DNA of 15,822 bases from an uncultured Eubacteriales bacterium (GCA_949096025.1 CARXKP010000025.1:1-15822), one strand, 5' to 3'. Positions 1-7,722 are shown, counted from the stretch's first letter. The notes: generated from the sequence alone by a model not told the origin. Translations and numbers: made by a program.

Positions 1-1
1 C

Positions 2-547
2 GATTTTAACATTCCGGCTGATGCTAATCAGGTAAGGGTTACCATGATGGGCGGTTCTTTTAAACTAATAAATTATCTTTCTTTTTCAAACGAAAACCAA
101 GAAGTTTTAATTGCTTATAACCCCCAAAAAAACACACTTAAAACATTTTCAGCAGATAAAATAAAAATTGTTAAGGATGGGTTTTCATTGAGCAAAAAAT
201 GTTTTAATTATGACAGCATTGAAGAAAATTATTTTGTTGATGAGGAAGGCTTAAAAATTAAAAGTAAATCATTTAAAATGACAGAAAATCAAGTTTTCCC
301 AAATGAAATTACAACCAGCAAATTTATGAGCGCAATAAAATGTGAGGACTGGGAAGGCGGATTATCTTTTTTAGACAAAAACCTTTCACGCAAATTAAAT
401 GCTTTTGCTCTAAAAAAATATATGGGAGAAATTTCCTACTTTTATATGCTTGACCCTTATAGTTGTTTTGCCATTTCAAACGGAAAAAACAAATTATATG
501 AATTTGTTGTAAATGATAATAAAATCACAGATATTAATGATAATTAA
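2..547 (+). CDS. 3' part of an unrecognised protein gene
   Basis: The frame is open from the left edge of the window to a TAA stop, so the gene almost certainly starts outside the window. An internal ATG at 44 is possible, but no ribosome binding site precedes it. The 181 visible residues are soluble-looking, rich in Lys, Asn, Ser and Phe, with no membrane segment and no motif I recognise. Short alternating hydrophobic and polar stretches (for example around YEFVVNDNKITDI at the C-terminus) suggest beta strands. The gene converges on the minus-strand operon and shares its terminator. I cannot assign a function. Confidence 0.75.
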   Translation, partial: DFNIPADANQVRVTMMGGSFKLINYLSFSNENQEVLIAYNPQKNTLKTFSADKIKIVKDGFSLSKKCFNYDSIEENYFVDEEGLKIKSKSFKMTENQVFPNEITTSKFMSAIKCEDWEGGLSFLDKNLSRKLNAFALKKYMGEISYFYMLDPYSCFAISNGKNKLYEFVVNDNKITDINDN

Positions 548-591
548 ACAAAAAACGCTAAAATTAATCAAATTTTAGCATTTTTTATTAT
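546..591. terminator. Two-way intrinsic terminator
   Basis: A perfect 9-bp stem, GCTAAAATT (557-565) with AATTTTAGC (571-579), has a 5-nt loop. It is followed by ATTTTTTATT on the plus strand and preceded by AAACAAAAAA, which becomes a T-tract on the minus strand. It lies between the plus-strand partial gene and the convergent metallo-beta-lactamase gene and can serve both. Confidence 0.85.
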
Positions 592-621
592 TTTTTAATT
601 AAATTTTTTATTTTTTAGTAT

Positions 622-2145
622 TTAAGCAACTTCCTTCCATTCATCTGGACAGGTTCGTCTTTCTTTAAACCACTCTGTATCTTTAAGAAGCGTATCATTG
701 TTTGAACCTTTTACTGTAATATCCTCTCCATTTGATGAAACTACTATATCCCCATTCATAGAAACAATATTCTTTCTTTTTGCATCTTCCATATCTACAA
801 CACTTGTCACATAAACCTTATCTGTATATTTAGCAACTCTATTTATTACTTCTTGATATGGAAATTGATTATCATTTACTGCAGTATATTCGCTAGTTCC
901 AGCACAGCAACATATACAAACAATATCTGGAGTTATTGTTTCTAAAAGTTTACTTCCATTTGCAGTTCCAGAACCGTGATGTCCTGCTTTAAAAAGCGAA
1001 CAATGTGGAAGTCCACCGTGATGCTCTTCATAATAATCTACTAGCATATCTTCGCCCTCTTCTTCAAGGTCGCCTGTGAAAAGATAGTGATTGCCACCGT
1101 GATTAATCATCACGCAAACTGAATAGTTATTTTCATTAGATGTCTTATTTTCATAATAATAATTATACAGTATTTCAAGTTCTATAGTTTTAGTAAGGGC
1201 ATAAACTCGCTTAGCACCATTTTGATTGTTATAACATTCAAGTGCTGTATAATGTTTTGCTCCTTCTTCCACTTCAGCATCTCTAGCTGCCACATAATTG
1301 GAGTAAACCTTTGTTGTGCTGTTAGTTAGTGGGAAATCTATAATTGTTTCAGTTTTATAATGAGCAAATACACCTTCTCTTGTTTTGGTACTGCTGAACG
1401 CTGAAATATGGTCTTCGTGTGCGTGCGTTGCAATAACATATTCAAGAGTATTATCAGTTATGTATTTATCAAGATAATCAATAATTACAGTAGATGAAGC
1501 ATATGCAGAGCCTGCATCAATCAAAATGTCATTATCTCCACATTGAATGAATACACAATCTCCTGTATTTTTGCTTCCTCTAAAACCATCCTCGGTATTT
1601 TTCCCAAGTTCAAGAAAATGAATTTTAATATCGTTACCTTCAACAACCTCTACATCTGGGGTCTCTCCTTGGTTTCCTCCACCCTGATTTTCATTTCCAG
1701 TGTTTTCTCCGCCTTGGTTTTCGTTGCCAGTATTGCCAGTGTCTTCTCCACCACCTTGTTCGTTGCCATTACCAGTATCTCCGCTTGAATTTGCAACAAC
1801 TTTTACATCGCGCACTCTTTGAGTGTCCCAATATCTTAAATTGCTAACAGTATAAACAATTTGATATTCTCCTGCTGTAGAACTATCAACATTGCTTTCC
1901 ACTTTTATTTTATCTTTTGAAACCTCTTTACCAAAAGCAATTACTTTAACGCCTTCATCCTCGTACTGCTCGCCGACTTTAATCTCAATCGTTTTTTCAC
2001 CAATAAGTTCAAAAACATTATTGCGTGTTAAATAAACTCCAACACAACAACCGCAAGCAACTCCTAAAGCAAGGATAAATATAAATGATAAAAATTTTAG
2101 TAGTGGGTGTCTTTTTTTACGCTTTTCTTCTCTTTGTCTTGCCAT
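622..2145 (-). CDS. Membrane-anchored ComEC-like metallo-beta-lactamase-fold hydrolase with Ig-like domain
   Basis: 507 aa. A very basic N-terminus is followed by one membrane helix at about residues 15-40, which predicts an N-in, C-out protein. Residues 50-118 look like a DUF5011/bacterial Ig-like domain. Residues 119-165 are a Gly/Asn/Glu/Gln low-complexity linker. Residues 172-480 form the metallo-beta-lactamase fold, with LIDAGS (Asp210), the metal motif HAHEDH (241-246), TGD (Asp359) and AGHHGSG (His389/390), as in the soluble domain of ComEC/Rec2. The active site is complete, so the protein is probably an extracytoplasmic phosphodiesterase or nuclease-like hydrolase; the substrate is unknown. 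Its AGGAGGT ribosome binding site lies inside the last two Gly codons and at the stop of the upstream ATPase gene, so translation is probably coupled. It is the last gene of the operon. True competence ComEC is unlikely because the polytopic channel domain is absent. Confidence 0.85.
   Translation of the reverse strand: MARQREEKRKKRHPLLKFLSFIFILALGVACGCCVGVYLTRNNVFELIGEKTIEIKVGEQYEDEGVKVIAFGKEVSKDKIKVESNVDSSTAGEYQIVYTVSNLRYWDTQRVRDVKVVANSSGDTGNGNEQGGGEDTGNTGNENQGGENTGNENQGGGNQGETPDVEVVEGNDIKIHFLELGKNTEDGFRGSKNTGDCVFIQCGDNDILIDAGSAYASSTVIIDYLDKYITDNTLEYVIATHAHEDHISAFSSTKTREGVFAHYKTETIIDFPLTNSTTKVYSNYVAARDAEVEEGAKHYTALECYNNQNGAKRVYALTKTIELEILYNYYYENKTSNENNYSVCVMINHGGNHYLFTGDLEEEGEDMLVDYYEEHHGGLPHCSLFKAGHHGSGTANGSKLLETITPDIVCICCCAGTSEYTAVNDNQFPYQEVINRVAKYTDKVYVTSVVDMEDAKRKNIVSMNGDIVVSSNGEDITVKGSNNDTLLKDTEWFKERRTCPDEWKEVA
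1654..1788 (-). repeat. Degenerate tandem-repeat linker (Gly/Asn/Glu/Gln)
   Basis: This stretch encodes residues 120-164 of the metallo-beta-lactamase protein. It is built from variations of the units GNENQGG and ENTGNENQGG, with near-identical DNA copies. It is a flexible spacer between the Ig-like domain and the catalytic domain. Such tracts can change length by slipped pairing, which is inference here. Confidence 0.7.
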
Positions 2146-2157
2146 AATTAACCTCCT
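2146..2157 (-). promoter_or_regulatory. Ribosome binding site overlapping the upstream stop (translational coupling)
   Basis: Read on the minus strand, A-GGA-GGT-TAA-TT-ATG places a near-perfect Shine-Dalgarno within the final two Gly codons of the AAA+ gene. Its stop codon lies in the 5-nt spacer before the metallo-beta-lactamase start. Ribosomes finishing the ATPase are placed directly on the next start. Confidence 0.8.
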
Positions 2158-4217
2158 ATTTCCCTTTCATTTTCTTCTTTTATGAAGGATAGACTATCAT
2201 AAAAACTTAATTTTTCATCGCCATAATACTTTTCAATAAACTTTCTAGCCTCTCTCTTATCATCACAATGTCTTAATCTTAAAATCAGTGCAATAACTTC
2301 ATTTTCTTCCTTTGGAAGTTCTCCTTCCTCAAAGTTGCCAGTTAGCAACTGTCTAGGACTAAGAAGACCAGCCTGAGCAAATTTAACAAACTTGCCTGCC
2401 ATTGAAAGACCTATTTTATTTGAAAGAAGCTCAAGTTTAACGACCTCGTTGTTATCGTAGATTATATCTGAGATTTGCTCCCAGCCACGAGGGTCTATAA
2501 CGTGTTGAACAAATGGACTATCTTCATTATACACTGAGTATAACACTTCTTCACCCTCTTTGGCAATAAAAGCAGACACAAGTGGATGAATTTTTGTTTT
2601 TCCATCTTCTCGTTTTTCGCTTCCCCACATTAAAAATTCTTTTACATCTACATTAAGTTCAATATGAGCATAAAATCTTCTATATAAAGGTTCAACCATA
2701 CTATAAGCAGCAGAGGACTCATCTATCGAATTTCCTGCAGCCACCACAACACAATTCTCTGGTAGTACACCGTTTTGTCCGTCAATAGTTCTATTTAACA
2801 CTATATTATATACAAGACTTTGTTCACTTGCTCTAACATTGGTAATTTCATCTATAAAAAGAACGTGCTTTTTATTAGGTTCTTCTCTGCAAATATTGCA
2901 CAAATGGTCATACCAAGTTGGAGCAATCCATTTAGCTTCACCAGATTTGTCATTATAAGCAGTTTTGCCTACAATTTCCTCAGGTAAAATTCCATTTCTG
3001 AGAGCAAGAGTAATGCAGTTTTCATCAATCTCTTTAACTCTTCTTGACTTTCCTACTCCGCTAGGACCGTGTAACATAATCGGCTGACCATTATTTATGT
3101 AAAATCTAATTTGTTCGCTAATAGTCATAAGATCGTTATTTATAGAAATTCCGTTATTAGAAAATCTAATTACCTTTGAATTATTCACATCTTGTTTTTG
3201 CTCATCCAATTTATCCTTAGTTTTAATCCTATCATTAGTATCATATAATTCGTCTATGAAACCAAGTCCTCGAAAATCATAGGTTTTTGTCATATTAAAG
3301 CCAAATTTACCCTTATCATTTAAAAGTGAATTAGCTTTTGCCATTTCCCCATTTAAATATAGTCTTATTAATGAATTTTTCCAGTTATTGGAGGTCATCC
3401 CAAAATCAAAAGGTATTCCGCTTATCAAGGCGTCTTCACTTCTTAACCTAAGGCCTGTTGCCGTAGAGTTCCCTTGCGGATTAATATCTTTTGGCAGAGC
3501 ATCCCAGTTTCTTACTAAGAATTTTACCGTTTCAACTTCAAACCAAACGCCTTCGCCTTTTTTATAACTACTTCCGTCATTAAATTTTTTATCTTTAGTA
3601 AGAATAACCCTTACATATTTTTTGCCTTCAAAGTAAAATTCATCATTTCTATCAAATTCACATTTTTCATTTAGAGAACCTATATAACTTTTTCCTGTTT
3701 TGATAAGATTTCTTGTTATAAAAGCCTTCTCCAGTTTCAAAGCTGTTTTATCAGGAACTTTCGTTTGAGGATAGGTAAATTTATCAAATTCTATAGTATG
3801 ATAATACATTCCTCTCTGTTCTGTCTTTAAGTCACCAAAAGTATTATCTTTTATTGCTTTTAAATCTAATTCAAAACTAGGAACTATTCCTAGGTCATCT
3901 TTATTTGAAAAGTCAAATTCAACATATCCTCTATTATCAACAATAAACACACTACTTTTCCCAGGCTTAGACGAAGAATTCAGGTCGGCAGTTGAACTTC
4001 TAAGCCAAGTTGCACACTGATATCTTCCACTTTCCGCTTTAGCACCGTAATTTACATTAGCACCTGTAGCAATCACATAGTCGGTCGCTCCAGACACTCT
4101 TTCTTTATAAGGAACCGATGTACTATCTAATTTACTTTCAAGAAAAACCCTATCCGCAGTTTGTGGATAGAAATCATTTTGAAGTTTAATAGTTTTGAAA
4201 TAGTTTTTATAATCCAT
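2148..4217 (-). CDS. MoxR-like AAA+ ATPase with N-terminal DUF6273-like segments
   Basis: 689 aa with no signal peptide, so cytoplasmic. Residues about 17-120 match the usual C-terminal half of DUF6273 (DRVFLES, TDYVIATGA, TWLRSS, a VDNRG-like turn, VPSFELDL). Residues about 138-291 match the usual N-terminal half (IEF..YPQTKV, FYFEGKKYVRV, VWFEVETVKFLV, LRSEDAL, WKNSLIRLYLNGE). The two halves are therefore in swapped order. Residues about 350-690 are an AAA+ module: Walker A GPSGVGKS (384-391), Walker B HVLFIDEI (451-458), sensor-1 Asn496, and candidate arginine fingers at Arg513/514. The layout resembles MoxR/AAA_5 ATPases, which remodel partner proteins, often with a vWA-domain partner; none is visible here. 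A modest AAGGA ribosome binding site precedes the ATG. It is the second gene of the operon, 34 bp after the 183-aa gene. The ATPase call is firm; the target and role are unknown. Confidence 0.87.
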   Translation of the reverse strand: MDYKNYFKTIKLQNDFYPQTADRVFLESKLDSTSVPYKERVSGATDYVIATGANVNYGAKAESGRYQCATWLRSSTADLNSSSKPGKSSVFIVDNRGYVEFDFSNKDDLGIVPSFELDLKAIKDNTFGDLKTEQRGMYYHTIEFDKFTYPQTKVPDKTALKLEKAFITRNLIKTGKSYIGSLNEKCEFDRNDEFYFEGKKYVRVILTKDKKFNDGSSYKKGEGVWFEVETVKFLVRNWDALPKDINPQGNSTATGLRLRSEDALISGIPFDFGMTSNNWKNSLIRLYLNGEMAKANSLLNDKGKFGFNMTKTYDFRGLGFIDELYDTNDRIKTKDKLDEQKQDVNNSKVIRFSNNGISINNDLMTISEQIRFYINNGQPIMLHGPSGVGKSRRVKEIDENCITLALRNGILPEEIVGKTAYNDKSGEAKWIAPTWYDHLCNICREEPNKKHVLFIDEITNVRASEQSLVYNIVLNRTIDGQNGVLPENCVVVAAGNSIDESSAAYSMVEPLYRRFYAHIELNVDVKEFLMWGSEKREDGKTKIHPLVSAFIAKEGEEVLYSVYNEDSPFVQHVIDPRGWEQISDIIYDNNEVVKLELLSNKIGLSMAGKFVKFAQAGLLSPRQLLTGNFEEGELPKEENEVIALILRLRHCDDKREARKFIEKYYGDEKLSFYDSLSFIKEENEREIGG

Positions 4218-4251
4218 TTATATCCTTAAAAGAAAACTATAATTATAAATA

Positions 4252-4803
4252 TTAGTTATACCTTTCATCATCATTTAGGTATTGATTGCAGTCATCCTCT
4301 TTGCCTACTTTAGTAATTCTTTTGCCTTTTTTTTCAACATTTTGTTTTTTTGATTTAACATCATTATCTTTTTTATCTTCTTCCTGCTCAATTTCGTCTT
4401 CATCAATTTCAAGAATGATTTTACCCTCTTCTACGAGTTTTTGAATTGTTGCATCGTCAGCAGTTAGCAAAGTTTCAATAGTATTATTGTATTCTCTATA
4501 TTCACTATAAAGTTTTCTTCTCACCTTTGTTGGTACAGCTGAGAGATTGATTATTGGCCTTTGAAAAACATCACCTTTATCTTGCTCAACCTTAGCATAA
4601 TGGTCGAGTACATATAAAGTTACAATAAGACCTCTTTCTTGATGATATCGTGAATAATGTTCAAGGTTAAACAAAAGAACTCTCGCAAGTTTGTCATCAT
4701 CGTCTGGTTTTTCTTTTAAATTACTTGCAGTCACCTTTCTATTTAAGTAATGAATATATTCGTAAACACCATGAGTTCTTTTATCTGTATTGTAAATTTT
4801 CAT
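4252..4803 (-). CDS. Unrecognised 183-aa protein with charged tail, first gene of AAA+ operon
   Basis: I do not recognise the family. Residues 1-130 look like a compact, mostly helical domain with many Tyr and His residues (for example EYIHYLNRKV, NLEHYSRYH and YVLDHYAKV). Residues 131-175 are a disordered tail, first acidic (Asp/Glu run 132-143) and then Lys-rich. There is no signal peptide or membrane segment. The ATG follows a TGGAGAA ribosome binding site and a strong promoter at 4824-4852. As first gene of the operon, it may be a partner, adaptor or regulator of the AAA+ protein that follows 34 bp later; that is inference from position only. Confidence 0.75.
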   Translation of the reverse strand: MKIYNTDKRTHGVYEYIHYLNRKVTASNLKEKPDDDDKLARVLLFNLEHYSRYHQERGLIVTLYVLDHYAKVEQDKGDVFQRPIINLSAVPTKVRRKLYSEYREYNNTIETLLTADDATIQKLVEEGKIILEIDEDEIEQEEDKKDNDVKSKKQNVEKKGKRITKVGKEDDCNQYLNDDERYN

Positions 4804-4823
4804 AATTTTTCTCCAGTAATTTT

Positions 4824-4852
4824 ATTTTACCATATAAGCAAAAAGTTGTCAA
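4824..4852 (-). promoter_or_regulatory. Sigma-A-type promoter of the AAA+ operon
   Basis: On the minus strand, -35 TTGACA (4852-4847), a 17-bp spacer, and -10 TAAAAT (4829-4824) with an extended TGG just upstream. The expected start lies about 15 bases before the SD of the 183-aa gene. Confidence 0.85.
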
Positions 4853-4962
4853 TGTTTGAAATTTTTGTTTTCTAAAAAATAAATGAATAAAAATAAAAAA
4901 ACATCGCAAATTAATATCAAAGCAAAAAAGTGTTTGCTTAAAAAATAATCGGAGGCTTAAAA

Positions 4963-6012
4963 ATGAAAAAATTTTCTCTTGTAATGTGTGCTTTTATTCT
5001 CTGCGTTCTCTCTGCTGTTACACTTGCTGGCTGTGGAAATAATCCAAATTGGATTTCAGTTGACAGCGAGGATACTTTAGCAGAAGCTCTTAACAATAAA
5101 TCTTCACACATTCGTTTAACAGAAGACATTTCTCTTTCTTCAGTTCTTAATATCGGCAATTCTTGCAGTATTGACTTAAACACTCATACTTTAACTTTAG
5201 ATGCAAGCAATGATAATACCAAAACTAGACAAGCTGTTGTTAGAGTTGACGGAAAAACAGCCGAAAAGACTGTTGATGTTACTATTGAAAATGGTAAACT
5301 TGTTAAATCTAGCAGTGGAAATGCAGTAGCAACTGCAGTACAATCTGTTTACAACAGCAAATTAAACCTTAAAGGCGTTGAAGTTGTATCAGATAGTCAA
5401 GGTGTAATTGCTTCTTATGGTAGTACCTTAAATCTTGACAACTGCAAAGTTGAATCTAAATGGCAAACTATAGGAACTAACAACACTCAACCAGGAAAAG
5501 GTAATACAATAAGCGCAACTAATTCTGACCTTGTTTCTACATCTGACGTTTCAGTATTTGTATCAAACTATACAAAACTCAACATTTCAAAAAGTAAAAT
5601 CAAAGGTCTTACTGGTATGCATATCCTTCTCGGAGATATCAATGTAACTGATAGTGAAATTATCGCAACAAGTTCTTATAATCCTTACACTTCTGGAAAT
5701 GTTATGGCTTCTGGAACTAAGGAAAATGAAGGTTCTGCAATAGTAGTTAGAGCAAATCACTATTATGATAGTTCTTATAAGACAAACGATTTAAATCTTA
5801 ACTTTACAAACAATACAATCACAACAACAAGTGGTGTTGATGTAACAATCTATGACCTTAACAATACAAAAGGTTTCATTCCAAGTACAGCCGAAGCAAA
5901 CCTTATTGTCAACTCAAGCGAAAAAGCAGAAAATTATTTTGCCGACAAAGATCTTACAGTAAAAGTTTACAGATTAAATAATGGAACTCTTTCACTTGTA
6001 GAAAATGCTTAA
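4963..6012 (+). CDS. Beta-helix-like lipoprotein
   Basis: 349 aa. The N-terminus is a lipoprotein signal: Lys-Lys, a hydrophobic core, and lipobox LAGC with Cys24 as the lipidation site, so the mature protein should be anchored on the outer face of the membrane. After a short segment (ISVDSEDTLAEAL), most of the chain is made of short repeating turns with Asn and hydrophobic residues, such as SCSIDLNTHTLTL, VDVTIENGKLV, STLNLDNCKV and TKLNISKSKI. This is typical of a right-handed parallel beta-helix (pectate-lyase-like fold). I see no catalytic residues I can name, so an adhesive or structural role is as likely as polysaccharide binding. GGAGG (4951-4955) sits 7 bases before the ATG. The gene diverges from the AAA+ operon; I found no convincing promoter of its own. 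Its codon use is more even and its Asn/Thr/Ser content higher than its neighbours. Confidence 0.8.
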   Translation: MKKFSLVMCAFILCVLSAVTLAGCGNNPNWISVDSEDTLAEALNNKSSHIRLTEDISLSSVLNIGNSCSIDLNTHTLTLDASNDNTKTRQAVVRVDGKTAEKTVDVTIENGKLVKSSSGNAVATAVQSVYNSKLNLKGVEVVSDSQGVIASYGSTLNLDNCKVESKWQTIGTNNTQPGKGNTISATNSDLVSTSDVSVFVSNYTKLNISKSKIKGLTGMHILLGDINVTDSEIIATSSYNPYTSGNVMASGTKENEGSAIVVRANHYYDSSYKTNDLNLNFTNNTITTTSGVDVTIYDLNNTKGFIPSTAEANLIVNSSEKAENYFADKDLTVKVYRLNNGTLSLVENA

Positions 6013-6022
6013 TTGTTAAAAT

Positions 6023-6052
6023 AAAAACATCTCGCTAGCGAGGTGTTTTTTA
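6023..6052 (+). terminator. Intrinsic terminator of the lipoprotein gene
   Basis: An 8-bp stem, ACATCTCG (6027-6034) with CGAGGTGT (6039-6046), includes one T-G pair and has a CTAG loop. Flanking A and T runs follow the usual pattern. It starts about 15 bases after the stop codon. Confidence 0.85.
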
Positions 6053-6081
6053 TTTAAAAACTTTTTAAAATATAAAAATTA

Positions 6082-6090
6082 TGCTATACT
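6082..6090 (+). promoter_or_regulatory. Extended -10 promoter of the Y-family polymerase gene
   Basis: TGC followed by TATACT (6085-6090) is an extended -10 element. The -35 region 17 bp upstream (TTTTTA) is poor, which fits extended -10 promoters. The element overlaps the upstream ATG at 6081, which argues against that ATG as the translation start. I see no LexA/DinR-type GAAC-N4-GTTC box nearby. Confidence 0.6.
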
Positions 6091-6131
6091 CATTTTATGA
6101 TCTAATTTATATAACTATAAAAGGAGTATTT

Positions 6132-7721
6132 ATGGCAGAAAAAGAACGTGTTTATTTTGTAATAGATATGAAATCTTTTTTTGCCTCAGTTGAATGTGCC
6201 GAGCGCGGGCTTGATGCTATGACAACAAAACTAGTAGTCGCCGACACATCTCGTGGAGATAAAACCATATGTCTTGCCGTTTCTCCTGCTATGAAGGCTC
6301 TTGGAATTGGAAACAGATGTCGCCTTTTTGAAATACCTAAAAATGTAGATTATATAATTGCTCCTCCCCAAATGAGAAAATACATTGAGTATGCCTCGGA
6401 AATATATGGAATTTATCTAAAATATATAGATAAAAACGATATTCACGTTTATTCTATTGACGAATGTATTATAGATGCAACCGATTATCTTAAAATATAC
6501 AGGTTAAAGGCAAAGGAATTTGCACTTAAACTTATGGGCGAAATTCTAGAAAAATTACATATTCCCTCTACCGCTGGAATTGGTACAAATATGTTTCTTG
6601 CTAAAATCGCCTTAGACATAACCGCCAAACATAGTCCCGACAGGATTGGCTGGCTGACTGAAGAAAAGTTTAAAAAAACTTTATGGAAACATCGGCCTAT
6701 CACAGACTTTTGGCAGATATCAAAAGGTATTGCTTCAAGGCTTGAAAAACTTGGAGTACAAACTATGGAAGATATTACAAAACTTAATGAAGATATACTT
6801 TACGATGAATTTGGTATAAATGCAGAACTTATCATCGACCACGCTTACGGACGAGAAAGTTGTTTAATGAGCGACATCAAAAACTATAAGCCAAAAGGCT
6901 CAAAATCGCTTTCTTCTTCTCAGATACTTCCTTGCAATTATAATTTTAATGATGCAAAACTTGTTATGAGAGAAATGTTACAAACTGGCTGTTATGAACT
7001 ATTTAGACAGGGCTATGTTACTGACCATTTGAGATTATATATTGGTTATGGCGAAATTCGCGACAGCGTAAAAGGACTTGCTCGAATGAAAGAAATGACC
7101 AATCTATATTCTTTTATTGAAAAATATGGTGACATTTTATTTGAAAAGATTGTAGACAAAAATATGCCTATAAGGCGAATTACCTATGAATTTAGTAACC
7201 TCACAGATGCAAGATATGAACAATATGATTTATTCACAGACATCAAAAAGGTTGAAAAGGAAAAGAAACTTGTTAAAAGTGTGCTAGCACTTCAAGACAA
7301 ATATGGCAAAAATTCAATACTAAAAGCTATGGATTTGGATAAAAAGGCAACTCAAATTGAAAGAAATAAAACTATAGGGGGCATAAAAGTGGAGAGAACT
7401 AAAATGCCTCGAGAAGATAGGGCTAAACAATTTGCACCATATGATGCACTAAAAGGGCTTAGCAAAGCACTTCGTATGAAAGAGTATGAACACGAAAAAG
7501 TAGCCAAGGGCGACCTCGACGAAGAAACAATTATGCGTTTATCCAATATTATAAGCAATTTAAACAAAAATGACATAATCAAAGTAAAATATTATCTAGA
7601 GGGTCATTATTTAACGATTCAAGGAAAGGCTATTGTAGAAATTGAAATGCAAAGACTTAAACTTGCAAATAAAGTCATTGATTTTGATGATATTAAAAAT
7701 ATAGAAATTGTAGATAGATAA
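6132..7721 (+). CDS. Y-family (UvrX/UmuC-like) DNA polymerase with fused C-terminal YolD-like domain
   Basis: 529 aa from the ATG at 6132, which has AAGGAG 5 bases upstream; an in-frame ATG at 6081 lies in the promoter. Translesion polymerases of this family copy across damaged bases. The catalytic acidic residues are visible: Asp12 in VIDMKSFFAS, and Asp110-Glu111 in YSIDECIID. The steric/fingers region includes SRGDKTICLAVSP. A helix-hairpin-like region is at about 185-240 and the little-finger domain at about 255-360. QYDLF (364-368) matches the sliding-clamp binding motif. The usual polymerase ending (ATQIERNKTIGG, 406-417) is followed without a stop by residues 425-529, which read as a YolD-like protein: MPREDRAKQFAPYDALKG, then IKVKYYLEGHYLTIQGK and a DFDDIKNIEI end. 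YolD is normally a separate small gene beside such polymerases in Bacillota. The polymerase call is firm; the fusion is clear in frame. Confidence 0.92.
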   Translation: MAEKERVYFVIDMKSFFASVECAERGLDAMTTKLVVADTSRGDKTICLAVSPAMKALGIGNRCRLFEIPKNVDYIIAPPQMRKYIEYASEIYGIYLKYIDKNDIHVYSIDECIIDATDYLKIYRLKAKEFALKLMGEILEKLHIPSTAGIGTNMFLAKIALDITAKHSPDRIGWLTEEKFKKTLWKHRPITDFWQISKGIASRLEKLGVQTMEDITKLNEDILYDEFGINAELIIDHAYGRESCLMSDIKNYKPKGSKSLSSSQILPCNYNFNDAKLVMREMLQTGCYELFRQGYVTDHLRLYIGYGEIRDSVKGLARMKEMTNLYSFIEKYGDILFEKIVDKNMPIRRITYEFSNLTDARYEQYDLFTDIKKVEKEKKLVKSVLALQDKYGKNSILKAMDLDKKATQIERNKTIGGIKVERTKMPREDRAKQFAPYDALKGLSKALRMKEYEHEKVAKGDLDEETIMRLSNIISNLNKNDIIKVKYYLEGHYLTIQGKAIVEIEMQRLKLANKVIDFDDIKNIEIVDR

Positions 7722-7722
7722 T

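Noticed and set aside
1543..1788. 81-codon plus-strand frame opposite the hydrolase linker
   Set aside because: It is the complement of the repetitive Gly/Asn/Glu linker, which yields a repetitive Val/Ser/Phe translation. It has no start signals.
6081..6131. Upstream in-frame ATG for the polymerase gene
   Set aside because: It overlaps the extended -10 element and has no ribosome binding site. The ATG at 6132 has AAGGAG and begins the conserved family N-terminus.
6053..6131. LexA/DinR damage-response operator upstream of the polymerase
   Set aside because: No GAAC-N4-GTTC or close variant is present near the promoter.
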